Shown: positions 26,120 to 36,103, numbered from the stretch's first letter. The stretch is DNA of 64,000 nucleotides from Glutamicibacter mishrai (GCF_012221945.1 NZ_CP032549.1:1364001-1428000); one strand, 5' to 3'. A program made the numbers and translations. Notes: generated from the letters alone by a model not told the origin.

Positions 26120-27403
26120 ATGAAATCCAGCACCCCCCGCTTCGAAGTCCCGGTGCTCCTGGGAACACAGACGCTGTTCAATATCGGTTTCTACGCTGTG
26201 GTTCCTTTCCTTGCTGTAGTGCTAGCCAACGACTTCCTGCTAGCAGGTACCGCGGTGGGCCTGATCCTGGGTGTCCGGACCTTCGCCCAGCAAGGGCTCT
26301 TCCTGGCCGGAGGCAGCCTGGCCGATCGCTTCGGCGCCCGGCGCATGATTCTCATTGGTTGCGCGGTACGCGCCGCGGGGTTCTCCACACTGGCGGCCTC
26401 GCTGTCCGTGGGCGACCCGCAGCTCTGGCTATTTATCCTCGGCACATTGCTCACCGGATTCGGCGGAGCGCTCTTCTCCCCGGGCCTGAGCATCCTGGTG
26501 GGCGCGGCCCAGACCGCGCGCGACAGGGGCCAGGCCACAGGAGCCAAACGGGCCTCCCTGTTTGCCTGGCTGAGCATTACCGGAGAGATCGGCGCCGTGA
26601 CCGGACCGCTGGTCGGGGCTGCACTGTGGGGCTGGGGGTTCGCAACAGTTGCAGGCTTCGGGGCGCTGTTCTTCATCGCCATCGGATTGTTCCTCGCTGC
26701 AGCCTTGCGCCGTCCCGCCCCGGACAGTTATTCGCGCGATCGCTCGGAAAGCCCGGAACAGCCGAAGCGCCAGCCCGGCAGCCTGCGCCGCTGCTTGGCG
26801 GACCGGAAGTTCGTGGCGTTCTGCGCCTTGCATGCCTCGGACCTGCTGGCATACAACCAGCTCTATTTGGCCATTCCCCTGGAATTGCAACGCGCTGGCA
26901 TGCCCACCCAGTGGCTGGGACTGGTATTCGCTTGGATCTCTGTACTGACCTTGGGCTTGCAATTGCCCGTCGCCTGGATCGCTGCACGGATCGGCGCGGC
27001 GGCGACCCTGCGTTGCGGGTACTTCTCGAGCGTTTTGGGATTTGGCGTGCTGGCGTTCCTCCCGGCCTCTGCCTTCGGCGAGCAGACTGGTCCGATCCGC
27101 ATTCTGTGCGCGGTCACTCTGCTGGCTTTGGGGCATATGAGCGTTCATCCCACGGCCTTGTCGTTGGTTCCAAAATTCGCCGGGCACCGCGCCACTGGAT
27201 CCTACTTCGGCCTGCTCGCCAGCTGCGGCGGCCTGGCTGTGCTGGTGGGGAACATGCTGGTCGGGTGGCTGCTGGCGCAGGCCGGCCAGGATCTCATCAC
27301 CGGCTTCCTGCCTTGGCTTTTCCTCATGCTCCCCTTGGGCCTTGCTGCTTGGCTCGCCGCATCACTCGTGCGACGCTCAGGTGTCCTTGCCCAGGGTGCA
27401 TGA
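26120..27403 (+). CDS. 12-helix MFS transporter
   Basis: The 427-residue protein has CCGAGG upstream of its ATG. Twelve hydrophobic segments are visible. Features include the motif A-like GGSLADRFGARRMILIG (residues about 67-83) between helices 2 and 3 and a motif C-like SITGEIGAVTGPLVGAALWG in helix 5, which mark drug:proton antiporters (DHA1 type). A hydrophilic loop with RDRSESPEQPKRQ separates the halves. The substrate is unknown. It is a single gene downstream of vsr. Confidence 0.85.
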   Translation: MKSSTPRFEVPVLLGTQTLFNIGFYAVVPFLAVVLANDFLLAGTAVGLILGVRTFAQQGLFLAGGSLADRFGARRMILIGCAVRAAGFSTLAASLSVGDPQLWLFILGTLLTGFGGALFSPGLSILVGAAQTARDRGQATGAKRASLFAWLSITGEIGAVTGPLVGAALWGWGFATVAGFGALFFIAIGLFLAAALRRPAPDSYSRDRSESPEQPKRQPGSLRRCLADRKFVAFCALHASDLLAYNQLYLAIPLELQRAGMPTQWLGLVFAWISVLTLGLQLPVAWIAARIGAAATLRCGYFSSVLGFGVLAFLPASAFGEQTGPIRILCAVTLLALGHMSVHPTALSLVPKFAGHRATGSYFGLLASCGGLAVLVGNMLVGWLLAQAGQDLITGFLPWLFLMLPLGLAAWLAASLVRRSGVLAQGA

Positions 27404-27619
27404 ACTGCGACACATGACGCTTAATCTGCGAAAAATTTCCATACGGCACCCCAACTTTGCACTACTCAGCTTCAACTCTTACAGAACGCTGCACGGGTGC
27501 TTTCCTTCCGGTTTTCAAGCGGGGTGATTATCAGCAAGACAAGGCCGCTAATTAGGGTACGCTTACCAAGGCACTATTGCATTAGATGCCAATCCATCAC
27601 GTAATGCCGAAGGATTTCC

Positions 27620-29164
27620 ATGAAACTTGGACGATTGAGCGCTGCCGCAGGATTCGCGGCCCTTGCCCTCGCGCTGGCCGCCTGCAGCTCCACCTCCGCC
27701 AGCTCCGCTCCGGAGAAAGCAGCGGACCCGGAGGCCCGGGTTGTCGTAGCGAACTTCCGCGCCCCGATCTCCAATTGGGCCCTGGAAAGCGATGACGCCT
27801 ACGTGCTATCCATCGCCGGCTGCCTGGAAACCCTGGCCAAATACGACCAGGGAACCAAAACCGTGGAACCGATGCTCGCTACCTCCTGGAAGCAGTCCTC
27901 GGACACCGAATGGGACTTCGAGCTGCGCAAGAACGTGGAATTCCAAGATGGCACCATCATGGATGCCAAGGCCGTAACCGCTTCACTCAACCATGTGCTC
28001 AAGGCGACCGCACCGGCCCGTGCGGTGAACCCCAAGACCATCAAGAAGGTTGAAGCCCTCGACGCTGATACCGTACGCGTCACCACCCCGGCAGCTGATC
28101 CGCTCTTGCCGTATCGCATGGCCAGCGTGAATGCTGGGGTGCTCTCGCCTGCCGCGTACACGGAGACGGGCATTGATCCGATGAATCACTGCACCGGGCC
28201 TTTCGCTCCGGTTTCAGAGAAGGCCGGACAGTCCTTGACCTTGGACCGCAACGAGAACTACTGGGACGGCGATGTGAAGCTGGCCGGCGGAGAAATCCGC
28301 TACATCACCGAAGGCGCCACCCGAGCCACCCAGGTCCAGACCGGCGAAGCGGACATCTCCATGTCCATCCCTGCCACCAGCCTGGCCGCCTTGGAAGCCG
28401 ATAAGCAGATCAGCGTGCTCAAGGCCGACTCGCCTCGTACCTCGACCCTGTACCTGAACAACTCGCGTGCTCCTTTCGACAACGTAGATTTGCGCAAGGC
28501 TGTCACCATGGCGCTGGACCTTCCGGCCATGGCCGCCAGCGTCTACGAAGGTGCAGCGCAGCCTGCCACCGGTCCCTTTGCCCCGAGTGAGCCATGGGCC
28601 AACCCGGATCTGGGTGTCCCACAGGTGAACATCGAGGAAGCCAAGAAGTTGGTTGAGGCTTCGGGCTACAAGCAAGAGAAGCCTTTGGAGATCATTGCGA
28701 TCACCGAACGTGCTGAATTTGCTGGTGTAGGTGCCATCATCCAGGAGCAGTTCAAGCAGATTGGTTTGAAGGCCAATGTGGTGACCAAGTCCTACGGTGC
28801 GGTGGAACCAGACGTACTGGCCGGCAAGTACGACATGATCCTCAGCCAGCGCAACCGCATGATTGATATCGCTGACCCTATCGGATTCCTGCAGGCTGAC
28901 TACAGCTGCGAGGGTGGCTACAACCTGAGCCACTACTGCAACAAGGACTACGACGAGCTGATCAACCAAGCATTGGTGGAAAAGGACGAAGCCAAGCGCC
29001 ACGACCTCTACCGCCAGGCCGGCGACATCCTCGCCGAGGACGCCGTGAACGTCTGGCTGGTCAATGAGCAGGCCATCGACGGAGTTGGCTCCAAGGTCCA
29101 GGGCTACGTCCAGGATCCGCTGACCCGCTACGTGCTGACCAAGGATCTGGCGAAGATCAAGTAA
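27620..29164 (+). CDS. ABC importer substrate-binding lipoprotein (SBP_bac_5)
   Basis: The 514-residue protein starts at the ATG after AAGGA. A lipoprotein signal ends at Cys22 (LALAACSS). The mature part belongs to the peptide/nickel family: EPMLATSWKQSSDTEWDFELRK..FQDG near residues 75-115, DPMNHCTGPF, and a late region with DIADPIGFLQADYSC. It begins an operon with two permeases and a double ATPase. The ligand may be a peptide, nickel complex, opine or metallophore; the sequence does not decide. Confidence 0.9.
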   Translation: MKLGRLSAAAGFAALALALAACSSTSASSAPEKAADPEARVVVANFRAPISNWALESDDAYVLSIAGCLETLAKYDQGTKTVEPMLATSWKQSSDTEWDFELRKNVEFQDGTIMDAKAVTASLNHVLKATAPARAVNPKTIKKVEALDADTVRVTTPAADPLLPYRMASVNAGVLSPAAYTETGIDPMNHCTGPFAPVSEKAGQSLTLDRNENYWDGDVKLAGGEIRYITEGATRATQVQTGEADISMSIPATSLAALEADKQISVLKADSPRTSTLYLNNSRAPFDNVDLRKAVTMALDLPAMAASVYEGAAQPATGPFAPSEPWANPDLGVPQVNIEEAKKLVEASGYKQEKPLEIIAITERAEFAGVGAIIQEQFKQIGLKANVVTKSYGAVEPDVLAGKYDMILSQRNRMIDIADPIGFLQADYSCEGGYNLSHYCNKDYDELINQALVEKDEAKRHDLYRQAGDILAEDAVNVWLVNEQAIDGVGSKVQGYVQDPLTRYVLTKDLAKIK

Positions 29165-29165
29165 C

Positions 29166-30119
29166 GTGTCCCCACTAGCCACCGTGCTGCGCCGAGTTGT
29201 TGGACTCGGCGCAGCAGTTCTGCTTTCATCCTTCGCGGTATTCCTCGTCCCCTTTGTCTCCCCCGGGGATCCGGTCCGCGCCCTGCTGCGCGCGCGGATG
29301 GACATCGGCGAGGCCGATGAGGCCACCGTGCAGGCCTACGCCGAGCAGTTCGGCCTGCATGACCCGATGCTGGTGCAGTTCGGACGGTGGCTGGGACGGT
29401 TCTTCACCGGAGATATGGGCCTGTCCCACATCTCCGGAACCCCTGTAGCAGATCAGGTGCTTCCCGCCATTGGCGTCACCCTGTCCCTGGCCGGCGGCAC
29501 TTTGCTGGTGGCCATCCTCGTTTCCATTGTGCTGGGTGTCGTTTCGGCCACCCGCGCCGGCCAGTGGCCGGACAGGCTGATCACCTCGATGACCCACGCA
29601 TTCATCGCCATTCCCGAATACGCCCTGGCCCCGCTGCTGGTGCTGCTCTTCGCTGTGCGCTTCTCCCTGCTGCCCTCTGCCGGCTATGATTCCCCGGCCT
29701 CCCTGGTGCTCCCGGTGTTCATCCTGGCCTTGCGCCCCATCAGCTTTTTCACCGTCGCCGTGCGCTCGGGCGTGCGCCAGGCACTGGATTCCGAGCATGT
29801 GCTGGCGGCCCGTGCCCGCGGCCTGGGCCGCACCCAAGCGCTGATGCGCCACGTGGTGCCGCACGGGCTGCTGCCGTTGTGGACCATGGTGGGCGTCTGG
29901 TTTGCCGGGCTGCTGGGCGGCTCGGTCATCGTGGAGGTCATCTTTGCCATCCCCGGCATGGGACGGCTGATCTTCGATGCCATCATCAATGGCGATATCC
30001 CGGTGGCCCAGGGCGGCGTGGTGGTTGTGGTGACCTGCGCCGTGCTGGTCACCGGCATCATCGACCTGGTCCACAAGCTCAGTGATCCGAACGTGAGGAT
30101 TGGAGTCCGTCATGGCTAG
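29166..30119 (+). CDS. ABC importer permease (DppB/NikB type)
   Basis: The 317-residue protein starts at a GTG one base after the previous stop. Six membrane helices are seen. The N-terminal helix pattern, FVSPGDPVRALLRARMDI and EQFGLHDPMLVQFGRWLG are typical of DppB/NikB. The ATPase-contact EAA loop reads EHVLAARARGLGRTQALMRHVVPHGLLP. It forms the channel with the next permease and overlaps it slightly. Confidence 0.92.
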   Translation: MSPLATVLRRVVGLGAAVLLSSFAVFLVPFVSPGDPVRALLRARMDIGEADEATVQAYAEQFGLHDPMLVQFGRWLGRFFTGDMGLSHISGTPVADQVLPAIGVTLSLAGGTLLVAILVSIVLGVVSATRAGQWPDRLITSMTHAFIAIPEYALAPLLVLLFAVRFSLLPSAGYDSPASLVLPVFILALRPISFFTVAVRSGVRQALDSEHVLAARARGLGRTQALMRHVVPHGLLPLWTMVGVWFAGLLGGSVIVEVIFAIPGMGRLIFDAIINGDIPVAQGGVVVVVTCAVLVTGIIDLVHKLSDPNVRIGVRHG

Positions 30120-30963
30120 AAGCGCTACTTCAAGGATCCTGCTTTCTGCTCCAGCGTTCATCTTGCTGGCGATAGTCATCGTGACCATTGCAGCGCCTTT
30201 GATCTCCCCCTATGATCCTGATGCGCAGTCTCTCGCGGACCGTCTGCAGGGACCAAACCCCGCTCACCTTTTGGGCACCGATGCGCTGGGCCGCGATACC
30301 CTCAGCAGGGTGCTGCACGGCGGCCAGTTCTCGCTGTCCGTCGCCTTGATCACCACGCTGTTCTCCCTGCTGGTGGGCACGGTGCTGGGCCTGATCAGCG
30401 CTTTGCGCGGCGGATGGCTGGACGAGATCTTCTTGCGCGTCAACGACTTGCTGCTGGCCTTGCCGGAAATTGTCATCGCGTTGCTGATCATTGCGGTCAT
30501 GGGCCCCGGATTCCTCACCATGGTGCTTTCGGTCGGCGTCGTCGCCTGGACTCCCACCGCCCGCCTGGTGCGCTCCATGGCCGCCCAGGCACTGTCCACC
30601 CACCATGTGGAGGCCTCCAAGCATGTCGGGGCGTCGCGCTGGTTCATCCTGCGCCACCATGTCCTGCCCTTCGTGGCCGGCCCGGTGCTGGCCCAGGCCG
30701 CGTTGCGCTTCGGCCTGCTGCTGGTGCTGCTCGGATCCCTGTCCTACCTGGGCATCGGTGTCCAGCCGCCGCAGTCCGACTGGGGATCCATGCTCTCTGA
30801 CGCCCAGCCCCACGCGATCCGCTCCCCCTGGGGCCTGATCGCTCCGGGCGCCGCCATTTTCCTGGTCAGCTTCTGCGTGACCTTGCTGGGCAACCGCATC
30901 ACCCATGTGCTGGGCGGCGAGGATGTGCTGGACACCGAAACCAAGGCGGAATCCCATGGCTGA
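30112..30963 (+). CDS. ABC importer permease (DppC/NikC type)
   Basis: The 283-residue protein is read from the ATG at 30112, preceded by TTGGAG, overlapping the upstream gene by 8 bases. It has the N-terminal helix and the DppC signature PYDPDAQSLADRLQGPNPAHLLGTDALGRDTLSRVLHG. The EAA loop is STHHVEASKHVGASRWFILRHHVLP. Six helices are expected and visible. It pairs with the upstream permease. Confidence 0.92.
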   Translation: MARSATSRILLSAPAFILLAIVIVTIAAPLISPYDPDAQSLADRLQGPNPAHLLGTDALGRDTLSRVLHGGQFSLSVALITTLFSLLVGTVLGLISALRGGWLDEIFLRVNDLLLALPEIVIALLIIAVMGPGFLTMVLSVGVVAWTPTARLVRSMAAQALSTHHVEASKHVGASRWFILRHHVLPFVAGPVLAQAALRFGLLLVLLGSLSYLGIGVQPPQSDWGSMLSDAQPHAIRSPWGLIAPGAAIFLVSFCVTLLGNRITHVLGGEDVLDTETKAESHG

Positions 30964-32506
30964 AGAACTTGAATTCATCGACCTGTCCGTCGTTTCCAGG
31001 CAGAAGCTGCTGCTCTCCAAGGCCCGTGGCGCGCTGCGTTCCGGGGAACTGGTGGCGGTGGTCGGGCGCTCCGGCTCCGGCAAGACCCTGCTGACCAAGG
31101 CGATCATGGGCCTGCTGCCTGAACAGCTGCGCGCCGAAGGGCAGATCCTGCTCGATGGCCAGCGGCTGGACCAGCTGGATGACAAGGCCATGGACCAGGT
31201 GCGCGGCCGGCGGGTCAGCATGCTCTTCCAGCAGCCCAAGCGGGTGATGAATCCACGGATGACCATCCGCGCGCATCTGCTCGAGGCCCTGGGCGCACAC
31301 GGCTGGGGCAAGGCCCGCCAGCACGAGGGCCAGGTGCTCTCGCTGCTGGAAGAGGTGGGGCTCTCCCCTGCCAAACCGATCGCCGGCAAGCGGCCGGACC
31401 AGCTCTCCGGCGGCATGGCCCAGCGCGCCATGCTGGCCATCGCCCTGGCCGCCGACCCGGAATTCATCCTGGCCGATGAGCCGACTTCCTCCCTGGACTC
31501 GATCCTCAAGGCCGAAGTCCTGCAGCTGCTGCGCCGCAAGCAGCAAGAACGCGGCGTGGGTGTCTTGTTCATCACCCATGACATCGCCAGCATCCAGCAC
31601 ATTGCGGACCGGGTCGTGGTGGTCAGCGATGGTCAGATTGTGGACCAGTGCCCCACCGCGCAGATCTTCTCCCGAGACCGCCATGCCAAGACGAGGGAAC
31701 TGGTTGAAGCCGCCCTTCCGGCAATGCGCGCACCACGCCCGGAGACTTCCGAATGCCTGCTTCAGGCAGTGGGGGCAAGCAAGAACTACACGCGGCGGGC
31801 CAAGGGCCCGGCGGCGCTGGAACCCACCAGCTTGTCCCTGCATGCCAGCCAGGTGCTGGGCGTCGTCGGCCGTTCCGGCTCCGGCAAGAGCACCTTCGCC
31901 AGGCTCCTGGCCGGGTTGGAGCAGCCGACTTCCGGGCAGATCATCAGCAACCACGGCGATGTGCCAACCCGAGTGCAGATCATTGCCCAGGAGCCCTACT
32001 CCTCCTTTGATCCCCGGCTGGATGTGCGCACCTCCATGAGCGCCGCGGTGCACCGGCTGCCAGAAGACCAGGCTGCTGAACGCATGGCGCGGGCCATGGC
32101 CCAGGTCCGGCTGCCCGGGGAATTGCTGGACCGCCGTCCGGGCCAATGCTCCGGCGGGCAGCTGCAGCGCCTGGCCATCGCACGGGCGCTGCTGACCGAT
32201 CCGCAGGTCTTGATCTGCGATGAATCGACCTCGGCGCTGGACTCGGTGGCCCAGCGCCACATCCTTGATCTGCTGCTTGAATTGCGCGACACCATCGGGT
32301 TGAGCCTTGTCGTCATTTCCCATGATATGGACGTGATCCGCTACGTCAGTGATGACGTCGCGGTGTTCTATGAAGGTGAGCTGGTGGAGCACCGTCCGCT
32401 CAATGATTTCCTGGCCAATGCGGAACACCAGCACAGCAAGGACCTCATCGCCGCCCTGGACATCACAGCGGCGGCCTCTTCGGCTGGAGGCCACCCGGGC
32501 GCGTAA
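30956..32506 (+). CDS. ABC importer ATPase with two nucleotide-binding domains (Opp/Dpp D-F fusion)
   Basis: The 516-residue protein starts at an ATG inside the previous gene. It holds two complete ABC domains: the first with GRSGSGKT Walker A (about residues 38-45), LSGGMAQRAMLA signature and FILADEPTSSLDS; the second with GRSGSGKS (about 305), CSGGQLQRLAIARAL and VLICDESTSALD. This replaces separate DppD and DppF subunits. It powers the importer encoded just upstream. The C-terminal tail ends in an Ala-rich run. Confidence 0.93.
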   Translation: MAEELEFIDLSVVSRQKLLLSKARGALRSGELVAVVGRSGSGKTLLTKAIMGLLPEQLRAEGQILLDGQRLDQLDDKAMDQVRGRRVSMLFQQPKRVMNPRMTIRAHLLEALGAHGWGKARQHEGQVLSLLEEVGLSPAKPIAGKRPDQLSGGMAQRAMLAIALAADPEFILADEPTSSLDSILKAEVLQLLRRKQQERGVGVLFITHDIASIQHIADRVVVVSDGQIVDQCPTAQIFSRDRHAKTRELVEAALPAMRAPRPETSECLLQAVGASKNYTRRAKGPAALEPTSLSLHASQVLGVVGRSGSGKSTFARLLAGLEQPTSGQIISNHGDVPTRVQIIAQEPYSSFDPRLDVRTSMSAAVHRLPEDQAAERMARAMAQVRLPGELLDRRPGQCSGGQLQRLAIARALLTDPQVLICDESTSALDSVAQRHILDLLLELRDTIGLSLVVISHDMDVIRYVSDDVAVFYEGELVEHRPLNDFLANAEHQHSKDLIAALDITAAASSAGGHPGA

Positions 32507-32553
32507 GAATAAGCTCCGGCTCTTGTGCGCTGGCTGCGGGAACTTATAGGTTC

Positions 32554-33402
32554 ATGGCTATGACCGACCGTTCAAAGAAGATCCCGTCATTCATCCGCAC
32601 CTCTTGCGTATTTGTCCTTGGCTCAGTCCTGTTTGTCTCGGGGTGTTCTGCTCCGTCTGAAACGACAGATGACGGCGGGGCAACCGCCGAGAACGCTGGA
32701 TCGCGCCTGTCCAATGTCAGCGAGGCAGGAAAACTCAAGGTGTGCACCACCGGCGACTACCGCCCATTTACCTATCTGGATCCTGACTCCGGCGAATGGT
32801 CCGGCATCGATATCGACATGGCCAAGAACCTGGCGGAGTCCCTTGACGTAGAGCCCGAGTTCATCCAGACCACATGGAAGGACTTGATGCCGGACTTCCT
32901 CTCCAAGTGCGACATGGCAGTAGGCGGGGTTTCCATTTCCATGGAACGTGCCCAGCAGGCCTACTACAGCGAAGCCACACTGGACGAGGGCAAGACACCC
33001 ATCACCCTGTGCGAGAACGTGGAGAAGTACGACACGATCAAGGAAATCAACCAGCCCGGGGTCCGTTCCATCACCCCGATCGGCGGCACCAACGAGAAAT
33101 TCGCAGACGCGAACTATCCCGACGGGGAAATCATCCGCTTCGAGGACAACAACAAGATCTTCGATGAGATCATTGCCGGACGGGCGGATGTGATGACCAC
33201 CGATGCCTCGGAAACCCGCTGGGTGGCCAATGAGCATCCCGAGCTGTGCGCAGTGCACCCGGACAAGCCGTTCAACTTCTCCCAGAAGGCCTACCTGCTG
33301 CCGCTGGGTGATGACGAGTTCCAGGAGTACGTGAACCAGTGGCTGAACATGGCCAAGAACGACGGGACGCTCGCCGCGGCCGAGAAGCCCTGGTTCGGGT
33401 AG
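32554..33402 (+). CDS. PheC-like secreted cyclohexadienyl dehydratase (or amino-acid binding protein)
   Basis: The 282-residue protein has a signal peptide and lipobox ending at Cys31 (LFVSGCSAPS). The mature part is an SBP_bac_3 fold that resembles Pseudomonas PheC more than ordinary binding proteins: VCTTGDYRPFTY, SGIDIDMAKNLAESL, GGVSISMERAQQAYYS, GKTPITLC, the active-site-like GGTNEKFADANY and HPELCAVHPDKPFNFSQKAYLLP. PheC removes water and CO2 from prephenate or arogenate in the phenylalanine route. It lies 47 bases after the importer operon without its own permease. If not an enzyme, it would be a polar amino-acid receptor. Confidence 0.7.
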   Translation: MAMTDRSKKIPSFIRTSCVFVLGSVLFVSGCSAPSETTDDGGATAENAGSRLSNVSEAGKLKVCTTGDYRPFTYLDPDSGEWSGIDIDMAKNLAESLDVEPEFIQTTWKDLMPDFLSKCDMAVGGVSISMERAQQAYYSEATLDEGKTPITLCENVEKYDTIKEINQPGVRSITPIGGTNEKFADANYPDGEIIRFEDNNKIFDEIIAGRADVMTTDASETRWVANEHPELCAVHPDKPFNFSQKAYLLPLGDDEFQEYVNQWLNMAKNDGTLAAAEKPWFG

Positions 33403-33427
33403 GTTCGAAGCTAGAACATGACAATAA

Positions 33428-33469
33428 GCCAGCGGCTCCATCCAATGCAGGTTGGACGGAGCCGCTGGC
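33428..33469. terminator. long bidirectional hairpin terminator
   Basis: 33428-33445 pairs with 33452-33469 (17 of 18 positions) around a 6-base loop, between the convergent PheC-like and flavin oxidoreductase genes. Confidence 0.88.
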
Positions 33470-33490
33470 ATTGCTATTCAGCTGGCGTGA

Positions 33491-34564
33491 TCAGTTCTCC
33501 CAGAACGGGTAGTCGATGTAGCCCTTGGGACCTTCGGTGTAGAAGGTCGCGAAATCCGGTTCGTTCAGCGGCAGCTGTTCTTTCCAGCGGCGCACCAGAT
33601 CCGGGTTGGCAATCGCAGGGCGGCCCACGACAACGGCTTCGCCCCAGCCTTCGGCAGCCACGCGAGCGGCTTCCTCATAGGTGGTGATCTCTGCGAAGCC
33701 GGTGTTCAGCAGCACCGGTCCGCCGAATTCCTTGCGCAGCGACTGGACGAGCTCGCCGGCTGGGTCATGGTGCAGGATGCTCAGGTTGGCCAGCCCCAGT
33801 GGCTCGATGCCCCGAACCAGCGCGGTGTAGGTAGCCAGCACATCCGCGCGATCGTTTTCCAGCGCACCCTGGACATTGTGTTCCGGCGAAATGCGCAGGC
33901 CGGTCTTCCCGGCGCCAATGGCGTTGGCAACCGCGGTCACTACTTCAATGACAAAGCGGGCCCGGTTCTCCGGGGAGCCACCATAGTTATCGGTGCGGGT
34001 GTTGGCCGAAGGAGCCAGGAACTCGTGCAACAGGTAGCCGTTGGCACCGTGAAGCTCCACGCCGTCGAATCCGGCGGCGATGGCGTTGCGCGAAGCAGTC
34101 ACGAATTCCTCGATGATCCGTGGGAGTTCTTCAAAACCCAGTGCATGCGGAACCGGGTAGGCGTGCTTTCCGGTGTAGGTGCGCGACTCGCCCTCAACCG
34201 CGATGGCACTGGGTGCTTCGACGTAGTCGACACCGGTGGTTTCCGGGTGGGTGACGCGGCCAGCATGCATGACCTGGGCGACGATGAGGCCGCCTTCGGC
34301 GTGCACCGCGTCGGTGACCTTCTTCCAGCCGGCAATCTGCTCATCTGTGACCAGGCCCGGCTGGCGGACGAATCCTTGGCCGGCAAAGCTCGGGTAGGTA
34401 CCCTCGCTGACAATCAGACCCAGGGACGCGCGCTGGCGGTAATACTCGACTACATCAGCGTTGGGCACGCCGTCCTTGCCCGAGCGGGAACGGGTGAGCG
34501 GTGCCATCACCAAGCGGTTGGACAGCTTGAGGTCGCCGAGGGCGAGAGGGGAAAACAGATCCAT
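33491..34564 (-). CDS. Old Yellow Enzyme-family flavin oxidoreductase
   Basis: The 357-residue protein starts at the ATG at 34564 after CAGGAG. It is a TIM-barrel ene-reductase: NRLVMAPLTRSRS for FMN binding, QVMHAGRVTHP, the substrate-binding pair in GVELHGANGYLLHEFLAP, NTRTDNYGGSPENRARF, and the phosphate-binding VVGRPAIANPDLVRRW. Close to NemA/xenobiotic reductases that reduce activated alkenes, nitroesters or N-ethylmaleimide with NAD(P)H. It is monocistronic. Confidence 0.93.
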   Translation of the reverse strand: MDLFSPLALGDLKLSNRLVMAPLTRSRSGKDGVPNADVVEYYRQRASLGLIVSEGTYPSFAGQGFVRQPGLVTDEQIAGWKKVTDAVHAEGGLIVAQVMHAGRVTHPETTGVDYVEAPSAIAVEGESRTYTGKHAYPVPHALGFEELPRIIEEFVTASRNAIAAGFDGVELHGANGYLLHEFLAPSANTRTDNYGGSPENRARFVIEVVTAVANAIGAGKTGLRISPEHNVQGALENDRADVLATYTALVRGIEPLGLANLSILHHDPAGELVQSLRKEFGGPVLLNTGFAEITTYEEAARVAAEGWGEAVVVGRPAIANPDLVRRWKEQLPLNEPDFATFYTEGPKGYIDYPFWEN

Positions 34565-34708
34565 GGGATAAGACTCCTGAAGTGGAATTTGTAGTTGCAT
34601 AGTCCAACTAGGTTTTCCGTGGAGGTATTCCAGTTCGGCTGGAAATATGAGCTGGCTAACGGCCAGGGCAGTCTGTTGAACAAGGTCCAGTGAGCAGTTT
34701 CCCCGCTG

Positions 34709-36103
34709 TTATCGCGGCATTCTGTGCACCCGATCGGCAGTGCGCGCCATGAACTGCTCATCATGGGAAGAGAACAGCACCGCTCCCCCGCGTTCAAGCA
34801 TCGAATCGATGACCTCGTTCAGGATTTGAAGCCCCGCCGAATCCAGCGCCTCGGTTGGTTCATCAAGAAGCAGCAGCCGTGGTTCGCGCACCAGCACGGT
34901 AGCCAAGGCAACAAGCCGTCGGGCCGAAGCCGGCAGCTCATAAGGATGGGTCTGGGCATAGGATGCCAAACCCAGTTGCTCAAGAATTCGCGGGACCCGG
35001 GCGCGTTGGAGTCCCTTCTTGGGAAGGCCAAAGGCAATCTCACGAGTTACCGTTCGCTCGAATAACTGATCCGAAGGATTTTGCAGGAGCATCCCGGAAT
35101 CAGCTGCCACCCGCAACTTGCCGGCAACTGGCTTGAGCAGGCCCGCGGCAGCCTTGAGCAGGGTAGTCTTGCCCGTCCCATTGGCACCGGCCAGCCCCAC
35201 GCATTCTCCTGCATGGACTTCGAGATCTAGGTTGGAGATGACCGGGACACTTGCACCCTTGTATCCGAGGTGCACTCCCGTAAAGGCCAGCAGGGGCTTG
35301 GAGGAGCCTGCTGCGACGGATGTATCAGTTCGCTTGGAAGGGAACGGAGTAGATCTGGCCGTTTCAGCCACAGGCCGCAACGTTCCGTCCACCAATTTCC
35401 ACAGGGCATCCGCTTCGGCTTCCCATGCTTCAGTTGTCCGAGCCAGCACCACAATCGCGGTGCCCGCGGCGCGCAGCCGCGTGATCATCGCGGTCACCGC
35501 CACCGTAGCCTTGGAATCCAACCCGGCCAGCGGTTCATCCAGTACAAGGATGGACGGCTTGGCAGCGGACAACGCCGCCAGCGCGACCAATCGTTCCTGG
35601 CCTCCTGAGAGCTTGGAGGGGTCGCGTTCCAGCAGATGTTCCAGAGACAGCCGCGTGGAAAGCTCGGTGATGAGCTCTGTCATCTCTTCGCGGGGCATTC
35701 CTTCGTTCTCCCGCGCGAAGACCAGCTCTTCTGCAACTGTCTGGCGAATCCTCGAAAGGTAGAGAGCGGCATCCTGGGGCAGCAATCCCACGTGCCTGGC
35801 CCAGCCGGCGACGTCGATTCGCGCCGAATGCTCCGGCGAATAATCAATCCGTTGACCCGCCAGGATAAGTGGTCCCTCGCACCGATCGGCTCCCGGCCGC
35901 GGAAGCATGCCGGCCAGCACCTCGCCCAATGTGGACTTCCCGGAACCCGAATCCCCCGCAATGACAGTCAGGGACCCCGGAGATAATTCCAGCTCGATTG
36001 CGCGCAAGGTATCGCGATCCGCGTCTGCGTAGCGGAAGCTTCCCAGCCTGAGGTGCAGCGCCGCGGTGGTTCCGGCGTGTCCACGGTGATCCATATCCAT
36101 CAT
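34709..36103 (-). CDS. ECF transporter ATPase, fused EcfA-EcfA'
   Basis: The 464-residue protein carries two ABC ATPase modules: Walker A GDSGSGKST (about residues 50-58), signature KLSGGQERLVALAAL and LVLDEPLAGLDS in the first; GANGTGKTT (about 310), a degenerate signature ELPASARRLVALATV and LLLDEPTEALDS in the second. The second signature lacks the SGG consensus, so ATP hydrolysis may be asymmetric. It energises the S component below and overlaps ecfT by 4 bases (ATGA). Confidence 0.9.
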   Translation of the reverse strand: MMDMDHRGHAGTTAALHLRLGSFRYADADRDTLRAIELELSPGSLTVIAGDSGSGKSTLGEVLAGMLPRPGADRCEGPLILAGQRIDYSPEHSARIDVAGWARHVGLLPQDAALYLSRIRQTVAEELVFARENEGMPREEMTELITELSTRLSLEHLLERDPSKLSGGQERLVALAALSAAKPSILVLDEPLAGLDSKATVAVTAMITRLRAAGTAIVVLARTTEAWEAEADALWKLVDGTLRPVAETARSTPFPSKRTDTSVAAGSSKPLLAFTGVHLGYKGASVPVISNLDLEVHAGECVGLAGANGTGKTTLLKAAAGLLKPVAGKLRVAADSGMLLQNPSDQLFERTVTREIAFGLPKKGLQRARVPRILEQLGLASYAQTHPYELPASARRLVALATVLVREPRLLLLDEPTEALDSAGLQILNEVIDSMLERGGAVLFSSHDEQFMARTADRVHRMPR

